From the NCBI RefSeq assembly GCF_020400725.1, contig NZ_JAINVG010000021.1, positions 32,883 through 96,882 of the forward strand: a DNA stretch of 64,000 nt, in the 5' to 3' direction. This document shows positions 43,368-51,885 of the stretch, piece after piece. Source of the stretch: Streptomyces sp. NK15101. GTDB taxonomy: Bacteria > Actinomycetota > Actinomycetes > Streptomycetales > Streptomycetaceae. Each line of letters starts with the position of its first letter. The stretch's first letter is position 1. The notes beneath the pieces are model-generated. The model was not told the origin of the DNA. It saw only the letters and a list, made by a program, of their open reading frames with translations, and searched no databases. The position numbers and the translations under genes are program-made.

Positions 43368-45824
43368 ATGCTCAAACATATGGAGGGCGATTTCGCGACC
43401 CCCGGCGCGGGCGAGGGGGCGGCACCCGAAGTGCGCGCGTTGGCGAAGGTCGTGGCACGGCTGCGCGCCGAGGTCGTGGACCTGGAGGGCGGCGCCTCGA
43501 TGACGGCCGTCCTCGAACGGGCCAAAGGGGTGGTCATGGCCCAGGCCGGGGTGTCGGCCGAGGCCGCCTACCGGCTGCTGCTCGACCGCTCCGAGCGACA
43601 CCGCAGAACCCTCCTGGAGGAGTGCTGGATCACCCTGGGCCGTCTCGGGGAGGGAGGCGCACCGGCATCCGCGCGGCCCGCGGCGCCCCCCTCCGAGCTG
43701 CCGCGGGAGGAGGACCCGTCGCCGTTCAGCGCCCCCCGCTACGTCGTCGGCGGAGCCCGGCCCGCCGGTCACGGCCGGGCACTGGCCCAGCTGGCCCGGG
43801 GGCTGGCGCACACCCGGACCCCGGACGACGTCGCGGAGCTCCTGCGGACGACCCTGGGCGAGCCCGAGGACGTGGGGGCGGTGATGATCTACACCGTGGC
43901 GGCGGCCGGGAACCTGGAGCTGGTCGGCAGCGCCGGCGTGTCCGACGAGCTCGCCGGACGGTGGAGCCGCATCCCGCCCCTCAGCGGTGTCGCCGCGCTG
44001 GAGGCCTTCGACACCCAGGAGGCGGTCTGGCTGGAGGACACGCGGCGGGACGCCGACCGCTACCTCCTGATCGGGGACCCCCCCGAGCAGTGGCCCACCC
44101 GGGCCTGGCTCCCCGTCCCGGGCGGTCCGCCGATGACGACGGTCGTCGGCTTCTTCCGCACCCGTCCGGGCCCCTTCGACGCCCGGACCCGGACGCTGCT
44201 GCGGCGGGCCGTCAGACTGTGCGGCGGACCCCTGCGGGAGGACCGGGGCCCGCTCGGAGGCGCCGCGCCCGAGGAGGACGTCACCGTCGTCCAGGCGGTC
44301 CTGGACGCCCTGCCGGGCCCCGCGGTCCTGCTCGCCCCGCTGCGCTCGGAGACCGGTGACGTCGAGGACTACCTGATCGAGGCGGCGACGCCCGGGGCGG
44401 TCGACGTGGCCGGGCGACGCGGCAAGGAGCTGGTGGGCCGGCGGATCCTGGAGACGTACCCCACGGTGGCGGGCACCGCCCTGTGGGACGGGTACCTGGA
44501 CACGCTGGTCACGGGGTCGGTCTACGAGGGCGAGCCCTTCACGTACGAGGAGGTGACCGCCGGCGTCCAGCAGAAGTCCGTGTACTCGGTCCGCGCCTCA
44601 CGGCTCGGCGGACGCCTCGTGGTCTCCTGGGTCCGCCACGACGCCGACGAGCGCGAGACCCGCCTGCTGGCCGACATGCAGCGCCTGGGAAACCTGGGCT
44701 GGGCCGGCTGGAACCTGGTCACGGACACGATCACCTGGTCGGACCAGGTGTACGTCGTCTTCGACCGCGACCCCGCGCTGGGACCCATGCGTCTGGAGGA
44801 ACTGCCGGAGCACCTGGTGGCCGAGGACCTGCCGAGGCTCGGCGCGGCCGTCCAGCGGCTGCTCGGCGACGGCCGGGCCATCGACGAGCCCTTCCGCATC
44901 TCCACCGCGCACGGCGTGCGGCACCTGCGGATCGTCGCGGAGGCGCAGCGGGACGCGGACGGCACGCCCGTCGAGGTGCACGGCTTCTTCCAGGACCTCA
45001 GCGCGCAGAAGGACGCCGAACTCGCCCTGCGCGACAGCGAACGCGAGAACCTCGTCCAGCGCGGCATGCTCAAGGCCGAGCGGGCCCTCGGCGCACGGCT
45101 CCAGGAGACCCTGCTGCCGATCCCCGAGCAGTCGCTGGAGCTCGCGGGGCTGCGCGTCGACGTCGCCTACGTGCCCGCCGACCGGGGCCTGAACGTGGGG
45201 GGCGACTGGTACTCGGCGATCGAACTGCCCGACCGGAGCGCGCTGTTCGTCGTGGGAGACGTCGCCGGCCACGGCCTGGCGGCCGTCGGCACCATGGCGC
45301 AGCTGCGGTTCACCGCCAAGGGCATGAGCATCACGGGTTCCGGTCTCCCCGACGTCCTCGGCAGGCTCAACGCGCTCCTCCTCCACACGGCCGACGACGA
45401 GCGCGGCGCCACCGCGACCATGGTCATGGGCCGCTACCAGCCCTGGGACCACCGCCTGACCTGGGTCCGGGCGGGGCATCCGCCGCCCCTGCTGATCCGG
45501 GACGGCGAGGCGCGCTTCCTGCCCCAGCCCGAGGGTCCGCTGCTCGGCGCCCTGCACGGCTCCCGGTACGAGGAGGCCGCGGTCGACCTGCGGCCGGGGG
45601 ACCATCTGCTGTTCTACACGGACGGCCTCGTGGAGGAGCCGGGCGAGGACATCACGACGGGCCTGGACCGCCTCGCCGCCGAGGCGCTGCGGCTGGTGCG
45701 CGGAGGCCGTGACCTCATGGTCGCCCGGATGCTCGCCGGGGCCGGCACGGGGAACCGGGACGACGTCTGCGTCCTCGACGTCCATGTGCCCCGCGGCCGG
45801 GACGGGACGTGGTCCGAGGTGTGA
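43368..45824 (+). CDS. ANTAR-GAF-PAS-PP2C (SpoIIE-type) phosphatase
   Basis: 818-residue cytoplasmic protein. Order: ANTAR-like helical domain (about 25-90, SMTAVLERAKGVVMAQAGVSAEAAYRLLLDRSERHRRTLLEE), GAF (130-260), a PAS-like domain (285-405), a PAS domain (425-545, NLGWAGWNLVTDTITWSDQVYVVF), a short coiled linker (QKDAELALRDSERENL) and a PP2C phosphatase domain (570-805). Metal-site motifs are GGDWYS, VVGDVAGHG, FYTDGLVE and NRDDVCVL, all intact. Such proteins dephosphorylate anti-sigma antagonists. Start ATG 43368 or ATG 43380 (six or seven bases after CATGCT, possibly leaderless). Confidence 0.88.
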   Translation: MLKHMEGDFATPGAGEGAAPEVRALAKVVARLRAEVVDLEGGASMTAVLERAKGVVMAQAGVSAEAAYRLLLDRSERHRRTLLEECWITLGRLGEGGAPASARPAAPPSELPREEDPSPFSAPRYVVGGARPAGHGRALAQLARGLAHTRTPDDVAELLRTTLGEPEDVGAVMIYTVAAAGNLELVGSAGVSDELAGRWSRIPPLSGVAALEAFDTQEAVWLEDTRRDADRYLLIGDPPEQWPTRAWLPVPGGPPMTTVVGFFRTRPGPFDARTRTLLRRAVRLCGGPLREDRGPLGGAAPEEDVTVVQAVLDALPGPAVLLAPLRSETGDVEDYLIEAATPGAVDVAGRRGKELVGRRILETYPTVAGTALWDGYLDTLVTGSVYEGEPFTYEEVTAGVQQKSVYSVRASRLGGRLVVSWVRHDADERETRLLADMQRLGNLGWAGWNLVTDTITWSDQVYVVFDRDPALGPMRLEELPEHLVAEDLPRLGAAVQRLLGDGRAIDEPFRISTAHGVRHLRIVAEAQRDADGTPVEVHGFFQDLSAQKDAELALRDSERENLVQRGMLKAERALGARLQETLLPIPEQSLELAGLRVDVAYVPADRGLNVGGDWYSAIELPDRSALFVVGDVAGHGLAAVGTMAQLRFTAKGMSITGSGLPDVLGRLNALLLHTADDERGATATMVMGRYQPWDHRLTWVRAGHPPPLLIRDGEARFLPQPEGPLLGALHGSRYEEAAVDLRPGDHLLFYTDGLVEEPGEDITTGLDRLAAEALRLVRGGRDLMVARMLAGAGTGNRDDVCVLDVHVPRGRDGTWSEV

Positions 45825-45937
45825 GGCCGTCGCGCCGCGCCGGGAGGGCCCGTGTTTCTCCCCCCGGCACCCGGGCAACCGCAACGACGAACCGTCTCCG
45901 CGGAGACCGGGGAACGCGCGCAGCCACCGGAGGCGTC

Positions 45938-46897
45938 ATGACCGAGTTCGGGTACTTCCTCTCCTGCGAGGAGTTCGGGCCCGCCGATCTCGTCGCCCAG
46001 GCCCGGATGGCGCAGGACGCGGGCTTCCGGTCACTGTGGATCTCCGACCACTTCCACCCCTGGAACGAGGCACAGGGCCAGAGCCCCTTCGTGTGGTCCG
46101 TGATCGGGGCCCTGTCCCAGGCCGTGCGGCTGCCCGTCGAGACGGCCGTGACCTGTCCGACCGTGCGTCTCCATCCGGCGCTGGTCGCGCAGGCCGCGGC
46201 CACCTCCCAGCTGTTGCTGGAGGGGCGCTTCCGCCTCGGTCTCGGCAGCGGAGAGGCGCTCAACGAGCACGTCCTCGGCGACGCCTGGCCGTCCGCCGCC
46301 GTGCGTCTGGAGATGCTGGAAGAGGCGGTCGAGGTCATCCGGCTCCTCTTCACCGGCGAGACGGTCACCCACCGGGGCAGGTACTACACCGTCGAGAACG
46401 CCCGGATCTACAGTCTGCCCGACACCCCGCCTCCCCTCGACGTGTCCGCCTTCGGCCCCCGGGCCGCCGATCTCGCCTCGCAGATCGCCGACGGCCTCGT
46501 CACCACCGCCCCGGACGGGGACCTCATCGCGCGGTTCCGGGCGCGCGACCCCGCCCGGCCCGTGTACGCGGCGACGAAGGTGTGCTGGGCGGAGTCCCGC
46601 GCCGAGGCGGTGCGGACGGCCCACCGGATCTGGCCGACCGAGCACCTGCCCGGCGAACTGAACCAGATCCTGCCCACCCCCGCCCACTTCGAGCAGGCCT
46701 CCACGCTGGTGACCGCGGAGACGGTCGCGGCGGGGGTGGCGTGCGGCCCCGACCCCGAGGAGCACGTCCGGCACCTGCGCCCGTTCGTGGACGCCGGCGT
46801 CGACCGGCTGCACGTCGGCCAGATCGGCCCGGAGCAGCGCGGCTTCTTCGACTTCTACCGCAGGGACGTGCTGCCGCTGCTCGACGGCGCGTCCTGA
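45938..46897 (+). CDS. LLM-class F420-dependent oxidoreductase
   Basis: 319 residues of the luciferase-like TIM barrel. Close in pattern to the F420-dependent glucose-6-phosphate-dehydrogenase-like subgroup (FGYFLSCEEFGPADLVAQARMAQDAGFRSLWISDHFHPWN, RFRLGLGSGEALNEHVLGDAWP, DVSAFGPRAADLASQIADGLVTT). The hydride carrier F420H2 is inferred from that likeness. CGGAGGCGTC before ATG 45938. Convergent with the phosphopantetheinyl transferase; not part of that operon. Confidence 0.88.
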   Translation: MTEFGYFLSCEEFGPADLVAQARMAQDAGFRSLWISDHFHPWNEAQGQSPFVWSVIGALSQAVRLPVETAVTCPTVRLHPALVAQAAATSQLLLEGRFRLGLGSGEALNEHVLGDAWPSAAVRLEMLEEAVEVIRLLFTGETVTHRGRYYTVENARIYSLPDTPPPLDVSAFGPRAADLASQIADGLVTTAPDGDLIARFRARDPARPVYAATKVCWAESRAEAVRTAHRIWPTEHLPGELNQILPTPAHFEQASTLVTAETVAAGVACGPDPEEHVRHLRPFVDAGVDRLHVGQIGPEQRGFFDFYRRDVLPLLDGAS

Positions 46898-46941
46898 GGA
46901 GCACGGTCCGGCCGGGACCTCCCGCCGGCGCCGTGGACCCG

Positions 46942-47685
46942 TCACCGGAGCAGGGCCACGGCGGCATGGTGGCCGTCCGGGACGGTGACGTCGGCGAGGA
47001 GCCAGCCGGGCGGTGCGGCCGGGACCGGGCCGGCGCCCACGTACTCGGCGGACGGGTCGGCGCCCAGACCGATGCCGAGCCCCTTCAGATAGGCCTCCTT
47101 CCTGGTCCAGACGCGGGCGAACGCGGCGGGCCGGCGGGCGGGGGCGAGGGCGGCGAGTTCCGCCGCCTCGGCGGGGTGGAGGACCTCCGAGGCCTCCGCG
47201 ACGGTGTGCGCCGCCGGCACCCGCTCGATGTCCACGCCCACGGGTGTGGACGCGACGGCGATCAGGCTCAGCCCTTCGCAGTGGGAGAGCGAGAAGTGCG
47301 GGCGCCCGCCGGTCAGTACGGGGCGTCCGTGCGGCTCGCCGCAGCAGGGGCACGGCGCGCGGGCCACCGACACGGCGCGGGGCGCGACGCCCAGGTGGGC
47401 GCCGAGCAGGCGGCGCAGCCCGACGTGCGCGCACAGATAGGTGGCGCGGTCGCCGGAGCGGCGGAACTCCTCGGCGCGGGCCAGTTCGCCGGCGTCCAGG
47501 ACGAGGGGGGCGTACCGGGTGACGGTGGCCTGGTGGGTCTCGGTGGCCACCAGCCACAGCTGCGGCCGGACCGGGCGGAGGCCGGGCAGCCGGGGCAGGG
47601 CCGTGGTCAGGGGCGGGAGCGTGGTCGGGATCAGCGGGCCGGCCGGCGGAGCTGCCGGCGGTGGCGGGGAAACCAGCGGGATCAT
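46942..47685 (-). CDS. Sfp-type 4'-phosphopantetheinyl transferase
   Basis: Attaches phosphopantetheine from CoA to carrier-protein serines, converting apo NRPS to holo form. 247 residues with an N-terminal Pro/Leu-rich stretch. Signatures: PHFSLSHCEGL (128-138), GVDIERV with D152/E154 binding magnesium, and RVWTRKEAYLKG (E197, K201). GAGGCAG precedes ATG 47685. Eight bases behind the MFS stop, last gene of the NRPS-side operon. Confidence 0.93.
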   Translation of the reverse strand: MIPLVSPPPPAAPPAGPLIPTTLPPLTTALPRLPGLRPVRPQLWLVATETHQATVTRYAPLVLDAGELARAEEFRRSGDRATYLCAHVGLRRLLGAHLGVAPRAVSVARAPCPCCGEPHGRPVLTGGRPHFSLSHCEGLSLIAVASTPVGVDIERVPAAHTVAEASEVLHPAEAAELAALAPARRPAAFARVWTRKEAYLKGLGIGLGADPSAEYVGAGPVPAAPPGWLLADVTVPDGHHAAVALLR

Positions 47686-47692
47686 GTCTGCC

Positions 47693-48988
47693 TCACACGG
47701 AAGTGGCGGTGGGCTCCGGTGCGGTACGGGCACGGGCGTCGGCGCGCGGCGCGGCGGCGGCCGCCCCGCCGCGCAGGGCGACGGCCGCGGCGACCGGGGA
47801 GAGGAGGGCGAGGCCCGCGCACAGCAGCCAGGTCCCGGTCACCCCGAGGTAGAGCGAGACGGGGCTGAACACGGCCAGGGACAGGGGGGCCGCGCCGATG
47901 CCGGAGAGCGCGAAGGTGGACATCGCGGCGCCCATCCGGCCCTCGGGGACGGCCTGTTGGTAGGCCGTGACCAGGGCCGGGCCGTTGAGGCCGGAGAGCA
48001 GGCCGACGGCTCCGGCCGTGCCGGCCAGGACGACGGGCGAGGGGACGAGGGCCATGGCGGCCATCCCGGCCGCGAGGCCGGCTCCGGTCACCACGAGCTT
48101 GGTGTGCGCCGGGATCCGGTGGGCGAGCGCCGCGCCCAGGGCGGCGGACGCCAGCGCGCCGGCGCCGAAGACGGCCAGGACCATGGCGACGGCGCCGACG
48201 CCCCAGCCCTCGTCGGCGGCCCGCAGGGGCAGGGCGACCTCGGCCGGCCACAGGAAGGCCAGGTCCATGCAGAAGCAGGCGACGAACATCCACCGCAGGC
48301 GCGGGTGCGCGGCGAGGAGGCGGAAGCCGTCGCCGGAGCGGCGCAGCAGGGAGGAGGGCCCTTGGGGGGCTCGCTCGGGCCGGGTCATGCCGTGGGTGAC
48401 GTGGCTGGCGCAGGCCAGCCAGACGGCGCAGCCGGCGGCCGCGGCCGCCATGGCGACGGGCAGGCCTCCGACGACGACCAGCCAGGCGCCGAGGGGCGAG
48501 CCGGCGATGGGGGCGACCCGCAGCACCATGGAGAAGAGGGAGTTGGCCCGGCCGAGCTGGTCCTGCGGGGCGAGGCGGGGCAGCAGGACCCCGGAGGCGG
48601 GCCCCGTGAGACCGAGCAGGACGCCGTCGACGAGGGCGACGGCGATCAGCGGCCACAGGCTCTCGGTGGTGGCGGTCACCAGCGTTCCGGCCACGAGGAC
48701 GAGGACGCGGACGGTGGTCGCGCGGAGCAGGACGGCGCGGGGTCCGAGCGCGTCGGCGAGCGCTCCGCCGAAGAGCAGCAGCAGGGCGCGCGGCAGGGTG
48801 GCGGCGAGGGTGACGTACGTGACGGCTTCGCGGCCGCCGAGCTGGACCGCCGTCCAGCTCATGGCGATCAGGAGGGCGAAGCTGCCCGCCTGGACGGCGG
48901 CCTGGCCGATGACGAGACTGCTGACGCGACGCCAGTCGACGGCGGGCTCTCGGCCCGCCGGTGCGCTGGTCGTGGGGGTCGTTCCCAT
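47693..48988 (-). CDS. MFS transporter, probable exporter of the NRPS product
   Basis: 431 residues with about 12 helices. Similar to the MFS_3/enterobactin-exporter-like group (SSLVIGQAAVQAGSFALLIAMSWTAVQLGG, LFGGALADALGPRAVLLRATTVRV as motif A-like). ATG 48988 (MGTTPTTSAPAG) has no strong ribosome site. Position between biosynthetic genes and the PPTase implies export of the peptide or self-protection (inference). 80 bp separate it from the small gene upstream. Confidence 0.88.
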   Translation of the reverse strand: MGTTPTTSAPAGREPAVDWRRVSSLVIGQAAVQAGSFALLIAMSWTAVQLGGREAVTYVTLAATLPRALLLLFGGALADALGPRAVLLRATTVRVLVLVAGTLVTATTESLWPLIAVALVDGVLLGLTGPASGVLLPRLAPQDQLGRANSLFSMVLRVAPIAGSPLGAWLVVVGGLPVAMAAAAAGCAVWLACASHVTHGMTRPERAPQGPSSLLRRSGDGFRLLAAHPRLRWMFVACFCMDLAFLWPAEVALPLRAADEGWGVGAVAMVLAVFGAGALASAALGAALAHRIPAHTKLVVTGAGLAAGMAAMALVPSPVVLAGTAGAVGLLSGLNGPALVTAYQQAVPEGRMGAAMSTFALSGIGAAPLSLAVFSPVSLYLGVTGTWLLCAGLALLSPVAAAVALRGGAAAAAPRADARARTAPEPTATSV

Positions 48989-49068
48989 GGGGTCGGCTTT
49001 CTGTGGTCGAGGGACGGGGAGCCAGGACGTGGGGCGGAGGTGCGGGGGTGCGGAGGCGACGGCCCCGG

Positions 49069-49422
49069 TCAGAGGGGCGGGCGGACCCGGACCCGGACGC
49101 CGGCGGCGTCGCCCCGGAGACCGGCGGCGACGGCGAGGGCCACGGCCCGGTCGGCGGCCCGGCGCACGGCGCGCCGCCGGCGCGTGCCGAAGGCGCTGGG
49201 CCGGGAGGTGACCGGGGCGGGGGGCCGCGGCGTACGCAGCTCGACACGGCCGCCGAGGTAGCCGCGGCCCGCCTCGGCGAGGGCGCGCTGGGCCGTGTGC
49301 CGGGCCGCGGCGACGAGGTCGGTCCCGTCGTGGGTGACCGTCACGCTGATGCCCGGGGCCTCCCGGACGGAGAAGCAGGCGCGGACGGCGTGGTCCCGGG
49401 CGCGCCGTCGGTGCGCGGTCAT
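49069..49422 (-). CDS. Small basic protein of unknown function in the NRPS operon
   Basis: 117 residues, not recognised. A beta-like core (ISVTVTHDGTDLVAAARHTAQRALAEAGRGYLGGRVELRTPRPP) is followed by an Arg-rich helical part (TRRRRAVRRAADRAVALAVAAG). ATG 49422 overlaps the stop of the FMN-protein gene (ATGA), which supports it being real. Confidence 0.6.
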   Translation of the reverse strand: MTAHRRRARDHAVRACFSVREAPGISVTVTHDGTDLVAAARHTAQRALAEAGRGYLGGRVELRTPRPPAPVTSRPSAFGTRRRRAVRRAADRAVALAVAAGLRGDAAGVRVRVRPPL

Positions 49423-50729
49423 GGCGTCGCTCCCGCCGGATCGGTGACGCCCGGGGGCGGTGCGTCGGCGGTGTGGCCGACGTGGGACGGGTGGCCGTCG
49501 GGCCACCACAGGTCCTCGGGACCCAGGGCGGCGACGGTGTACTTTCCCAAGGCGCTGATGAGCAGCCGCAGTTCGAGGGCGATGCTGTCGGCGAGGCGCT
49601 CCAGGCCGTGCTCGGGGTCCTCGTCGACGGCCACGAGGGCCGCGCGGCCGAGGCCGACGGCGGTGGCTCCCAGGGCGAGGGCGCGCACGGCGCGGCCGCC
49701 CTCCCACATGCCGCCGCCGGCGAGCAGGCAGCCGTCGGGGCGGCCGATGCGGCGCAGGCATTCGGCGAGGGGCAGGCCGACGTGGTCGAGGAAGACGCCC
49801 GGGGCCCAGCCGGTGCCGCCCTCGGCGCCGTCGACGGTGACGGCGTCCGCTCCGGCGGACCAGGCGGTGCGGGCGGCACGGGCGATGTCGCGGCCCGGGT
49901 GGAACTTCACCCAGGTGCGGGCCTTGGGGAAGTTGTTCCGCATGAAGCGCAGCTGCTGGCGGAGGATCTCGTCGGTGAACGTGCCGGGGGTGGCGCAGCG
50001 CAGCCGGTGTTCGCCGTCCGGGCCGAGGACGTCGCTGACGGTGAAGCGGCGGGCGAGCTGCTCGGCCTCGGCGCGGTCGACGACGGTCATGCCGCCGAGT
50101 CCGGGCTTGGCGCCCTGCCCGGTCTTCAGCTCGAAGGCGAGCCGGCCGGTCTCCAGGAGGGACCGGAAGGCGGGGTCGCTGTAGAGGAGGTTCCAGACCT
50201 CGGAGTCGGCGTCCTCGGTGGACTGCTGGACGACGACGCCGCCGACGCCGTCGGGTGCGGCGTCGAGGTAGGCCTCGACACGGGCGAGGAGGGCCGAGCG
50301 GGTGGCGTCGCCGGCGCGGCGGTAGCCGTGCACGGGGATCATGTTCTCGCCGATGACCATGGGGATGCCGAGGCGGGCGGCCTGCCGGCTCGCGTGGACG
50401 GCGAGGTCGCCGCTGCCGGCGCGGGTGGAGCCGAAGGCGGACAGGTAGAGGGGCAGTCGGGTGGCGAAGCCGCCGACGCGGGAGCCGAGGTCGACGTCGG
50501 TGAACTCCGGTTCCCGGGCGAGGTCGATGAGCTTCTCGAGGCGCTGGGGCATGAAGACGGGCGGGACGATGCGCGCCCGGTCGAGGCCGTCGGCCGCGAA
50601 GGCCGCCGGGCCCGGTCCGTACAGCCGTGTGCCGTACGCGGCGGGGTCGGGGAAGACCTCGGCGGTGCCGTTGCGGGCGCGGGCGCGGACCTCCCGCTCG
50701 GGGAAGCCGGGGGCGCCGAGGGCGGTCAC
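49419..50729 (-). CDS. Glutamate-synthase-like FMN-binding TIM-barrel protein
   Basis: 436 residues corresponding to the FMN domain of GltB only. The glutaminase domain and the cysteines of the [3Fe-4S] centre are missing. Family marks: PLYLSAFGSTRAGSGDLAVHASRQAARLGIPMVIGEN, FELKTGQGAKPGLGGM, and ADAVTVDGAEGGTGWAPGVFLDHVGLPLAECLRR (the GxDGGTG-type loop) followed by LLAGGGMWEGGRAVRALALGATAVGLGR for FMN phosphate. GTG 50729 overlaps the stop of the AsnA-like gene (GTGA). Could perform an oxidation or amination step on the pathway amino acid; unproven. Confidence 0.8.
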   Translation of the reverse strand: MTALGAPGFPEREVRARARNGTAEVFPDPAAYGTRLYGPGPAAFAADGLDRARIVPPVFMPQRLEKLIDLAREPEFTDVDLGSRVGGFATRLPLYLSAFGSTRAGSGDLAVHASRQAARLGIPMVIGENMIPVHGYRRAGDATRSALLARVEAYLDAAPDGVGGVVVQQSTEDADSEVWNLLYSDPAFRSLLETGRLAFELKTGQGAKPGLGGMTVVDRAEAEQLARRFTVSDVLGPDGEHRLRCATPGTFTDEILRQQLRFMRNNFPKARTWVKFHPGRDIARAARTAWSAGADAVTVDGAEGGTGWAPGVFLDHVGLPLAECLRRIGRPDGCLLAGGGMWEGGRAVRALALGATAVGLGRAALVAVDEDPEHGLERLADSIALELRLLISALGKYTVAALGPEDLWWPDGHPSHVGHTADAPPPGVTDPAGATP

Positions 50730-51730
50730 GGGGCCACCACCCCGGGGAGCTTCGGGTAGGCGCTGACCTGCCACAGGGCGTCGAGGCCCGTGAGGAAGCG
50801 GACCAGGCGCTGCAGGCCCATGCCGAATCCGGCGCTGGCCGGCATGCCGTCGCGGGCCTCCTTGAGGTACCAGGCGTACTTGGCGGGGTTCTCCCCGCTC
50901 TCGCGCATGCGGGTGACGATGGTGGCGTAGTCGGCCTCGCGCTCGCTGCCGGAGACGAGCTCGCCGTATCCGTGCGGGGCGATCAGGTCGAAGTTGCGCA
51001 GGACGCCGGGGCGTTCGGGGTCCTCGCGGTCGTAGAAGCCGCGGGAGCCCTTGGGGTAGTCGTTGACGAAGAAGGGGCGGTCGCTCTCCAGGGAGAGGAG
51101 CCTTTCGCCGGCCCAGTCGATCTCGCCGTCGGGGTTCTGCGGGTGACCGGCGGCGAGGAGGCGGGCCACGGCGTCGTCGTGGGTGCGGACGTCGTACTTG
51201 CCGGCGCGGACGTCGGCGAAGTCGCCCTCCACCCGGCCGAGTTCCCCGAGGATCTCGGGGACGGCGGTCCACACGTGCTCGGTGACGTGGGTGAGCAGGC
51301 CGGCGGCGATCTCCTGGGCGTCCTCGCGGCTCCCGTCGGCGATCTCCACGTCGATCTGGTGGAACTCGACGAGGTGCCGGCCGGTGCCGGCGGTCTCCTC
51401 GGGCTCGACGCGCACGTTGGGGGCGACGTAGAAGAGCCGGGGGAAGCCGCGCAGGGACGCCTGCTTGTAGAGGATGGCGCTGGTCATCAGCTTGTACGGG
51501 TGGCCGTAGTAGTCGACGTCGAGGGCCTTGGCGCCGCGGCCGCCGGGGTCGGTGACGGGCCCGACGAGCGGGGGCAGCAGTTCGGTGAAGCCCTCGCCGC
51601 GCAGGAACGCGCGGGCGGCGTGGAGGGCCTCCTGCTGGACGAGCATGGCGGCGCGCAGCCGGGGCGAGCGGAGGTGCTCGCCCAGCGGGGGCGGGGTGGC
51701 CGGTGTGGCGGCGGAGAGGGGCTGGTCCAT
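50726..51730 (-). CDS. AsnRS-derived class II synthetase paralogue (AsnA-like), no anticodon domain
   Basis: 334 residues containing only the catalytic core of an asparaginyl/aspartyl-tRNA synthetase. Motif 2 region LFYVAPNVRVEPEETAGTGRHLVEFHQIDVEI; NDYPKGSRGFY and DLIAPHGYGELVSGSEREADY match AsnRS closely; motif 3 is GFGMGLQRLVRF with Q where AsnRS has E. Without the OB anticodon domain it should not act on tRNA. In archaea such paralogues make asparagine from aspartate. Beside glutamate mutase, amidation of 3-methylaspartate is the likely role (inference). AGGAGC precedes ATG 51730. Confidence 0.8.
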   Translation of the reverse strand: MDQPLSAATPATPPPLGEHLRSPRLRAAMLVQQEALHAARAFLRGEGFTELLPPLVGPVTDPGGRGAKALDVDYYGHPYKLMTSAILYKQASLRGFPRLFYVAPNVRVEPEETAGTGRHLVEFHQIDVEIADGSREDAQEIAAGLLTHVTEHVWTAVPEILGELGRVEGDFADVRAGKYDVRTHDDAVARLLAAGHPQNPDGEIDWAGERLLSLESDRPFFVNDYPKGSRGFYDREDPERPGVLRNFDLIAPHGYGELVSGSEREADYATIVTRMRESGENPAKYAWYLKEARDGMPASAGFGMGLQRLVRFLTGLDALWQVSAYPKLPGVVAP

Positions 51731-51778
51731 GGCGGGGCTCCTGTTCGAGGGAGGCGCGGGCGGTCGGACGGCGGTTGG

Positions 51779-51860
51779 GCCCGGGTGGTCGGGCGGCAAG
51801 GGTGGCGGGTGAACAGGCCCGGGTGGTCGGGCGGCAAGGGTGGCGGGTGTGGGTGGTCGG
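51779..51860. repeat. 38-nt tandem repeats between the AsnA-like gene and glutamate mutase
   Basis: CCGGGTGGTCGGGCGGCAAG with following GGTGGCGGGTG occurs at 51781 and at 51819, and a third shortened copy (GGGTGGTCGGGTGGCGG) follows. They fill most of the 155-bp gap within the operon. Confidence 0.8.
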
Positions 51861-51885
51861 GTGGCGGACGGGTGGGCCCTGGTGG

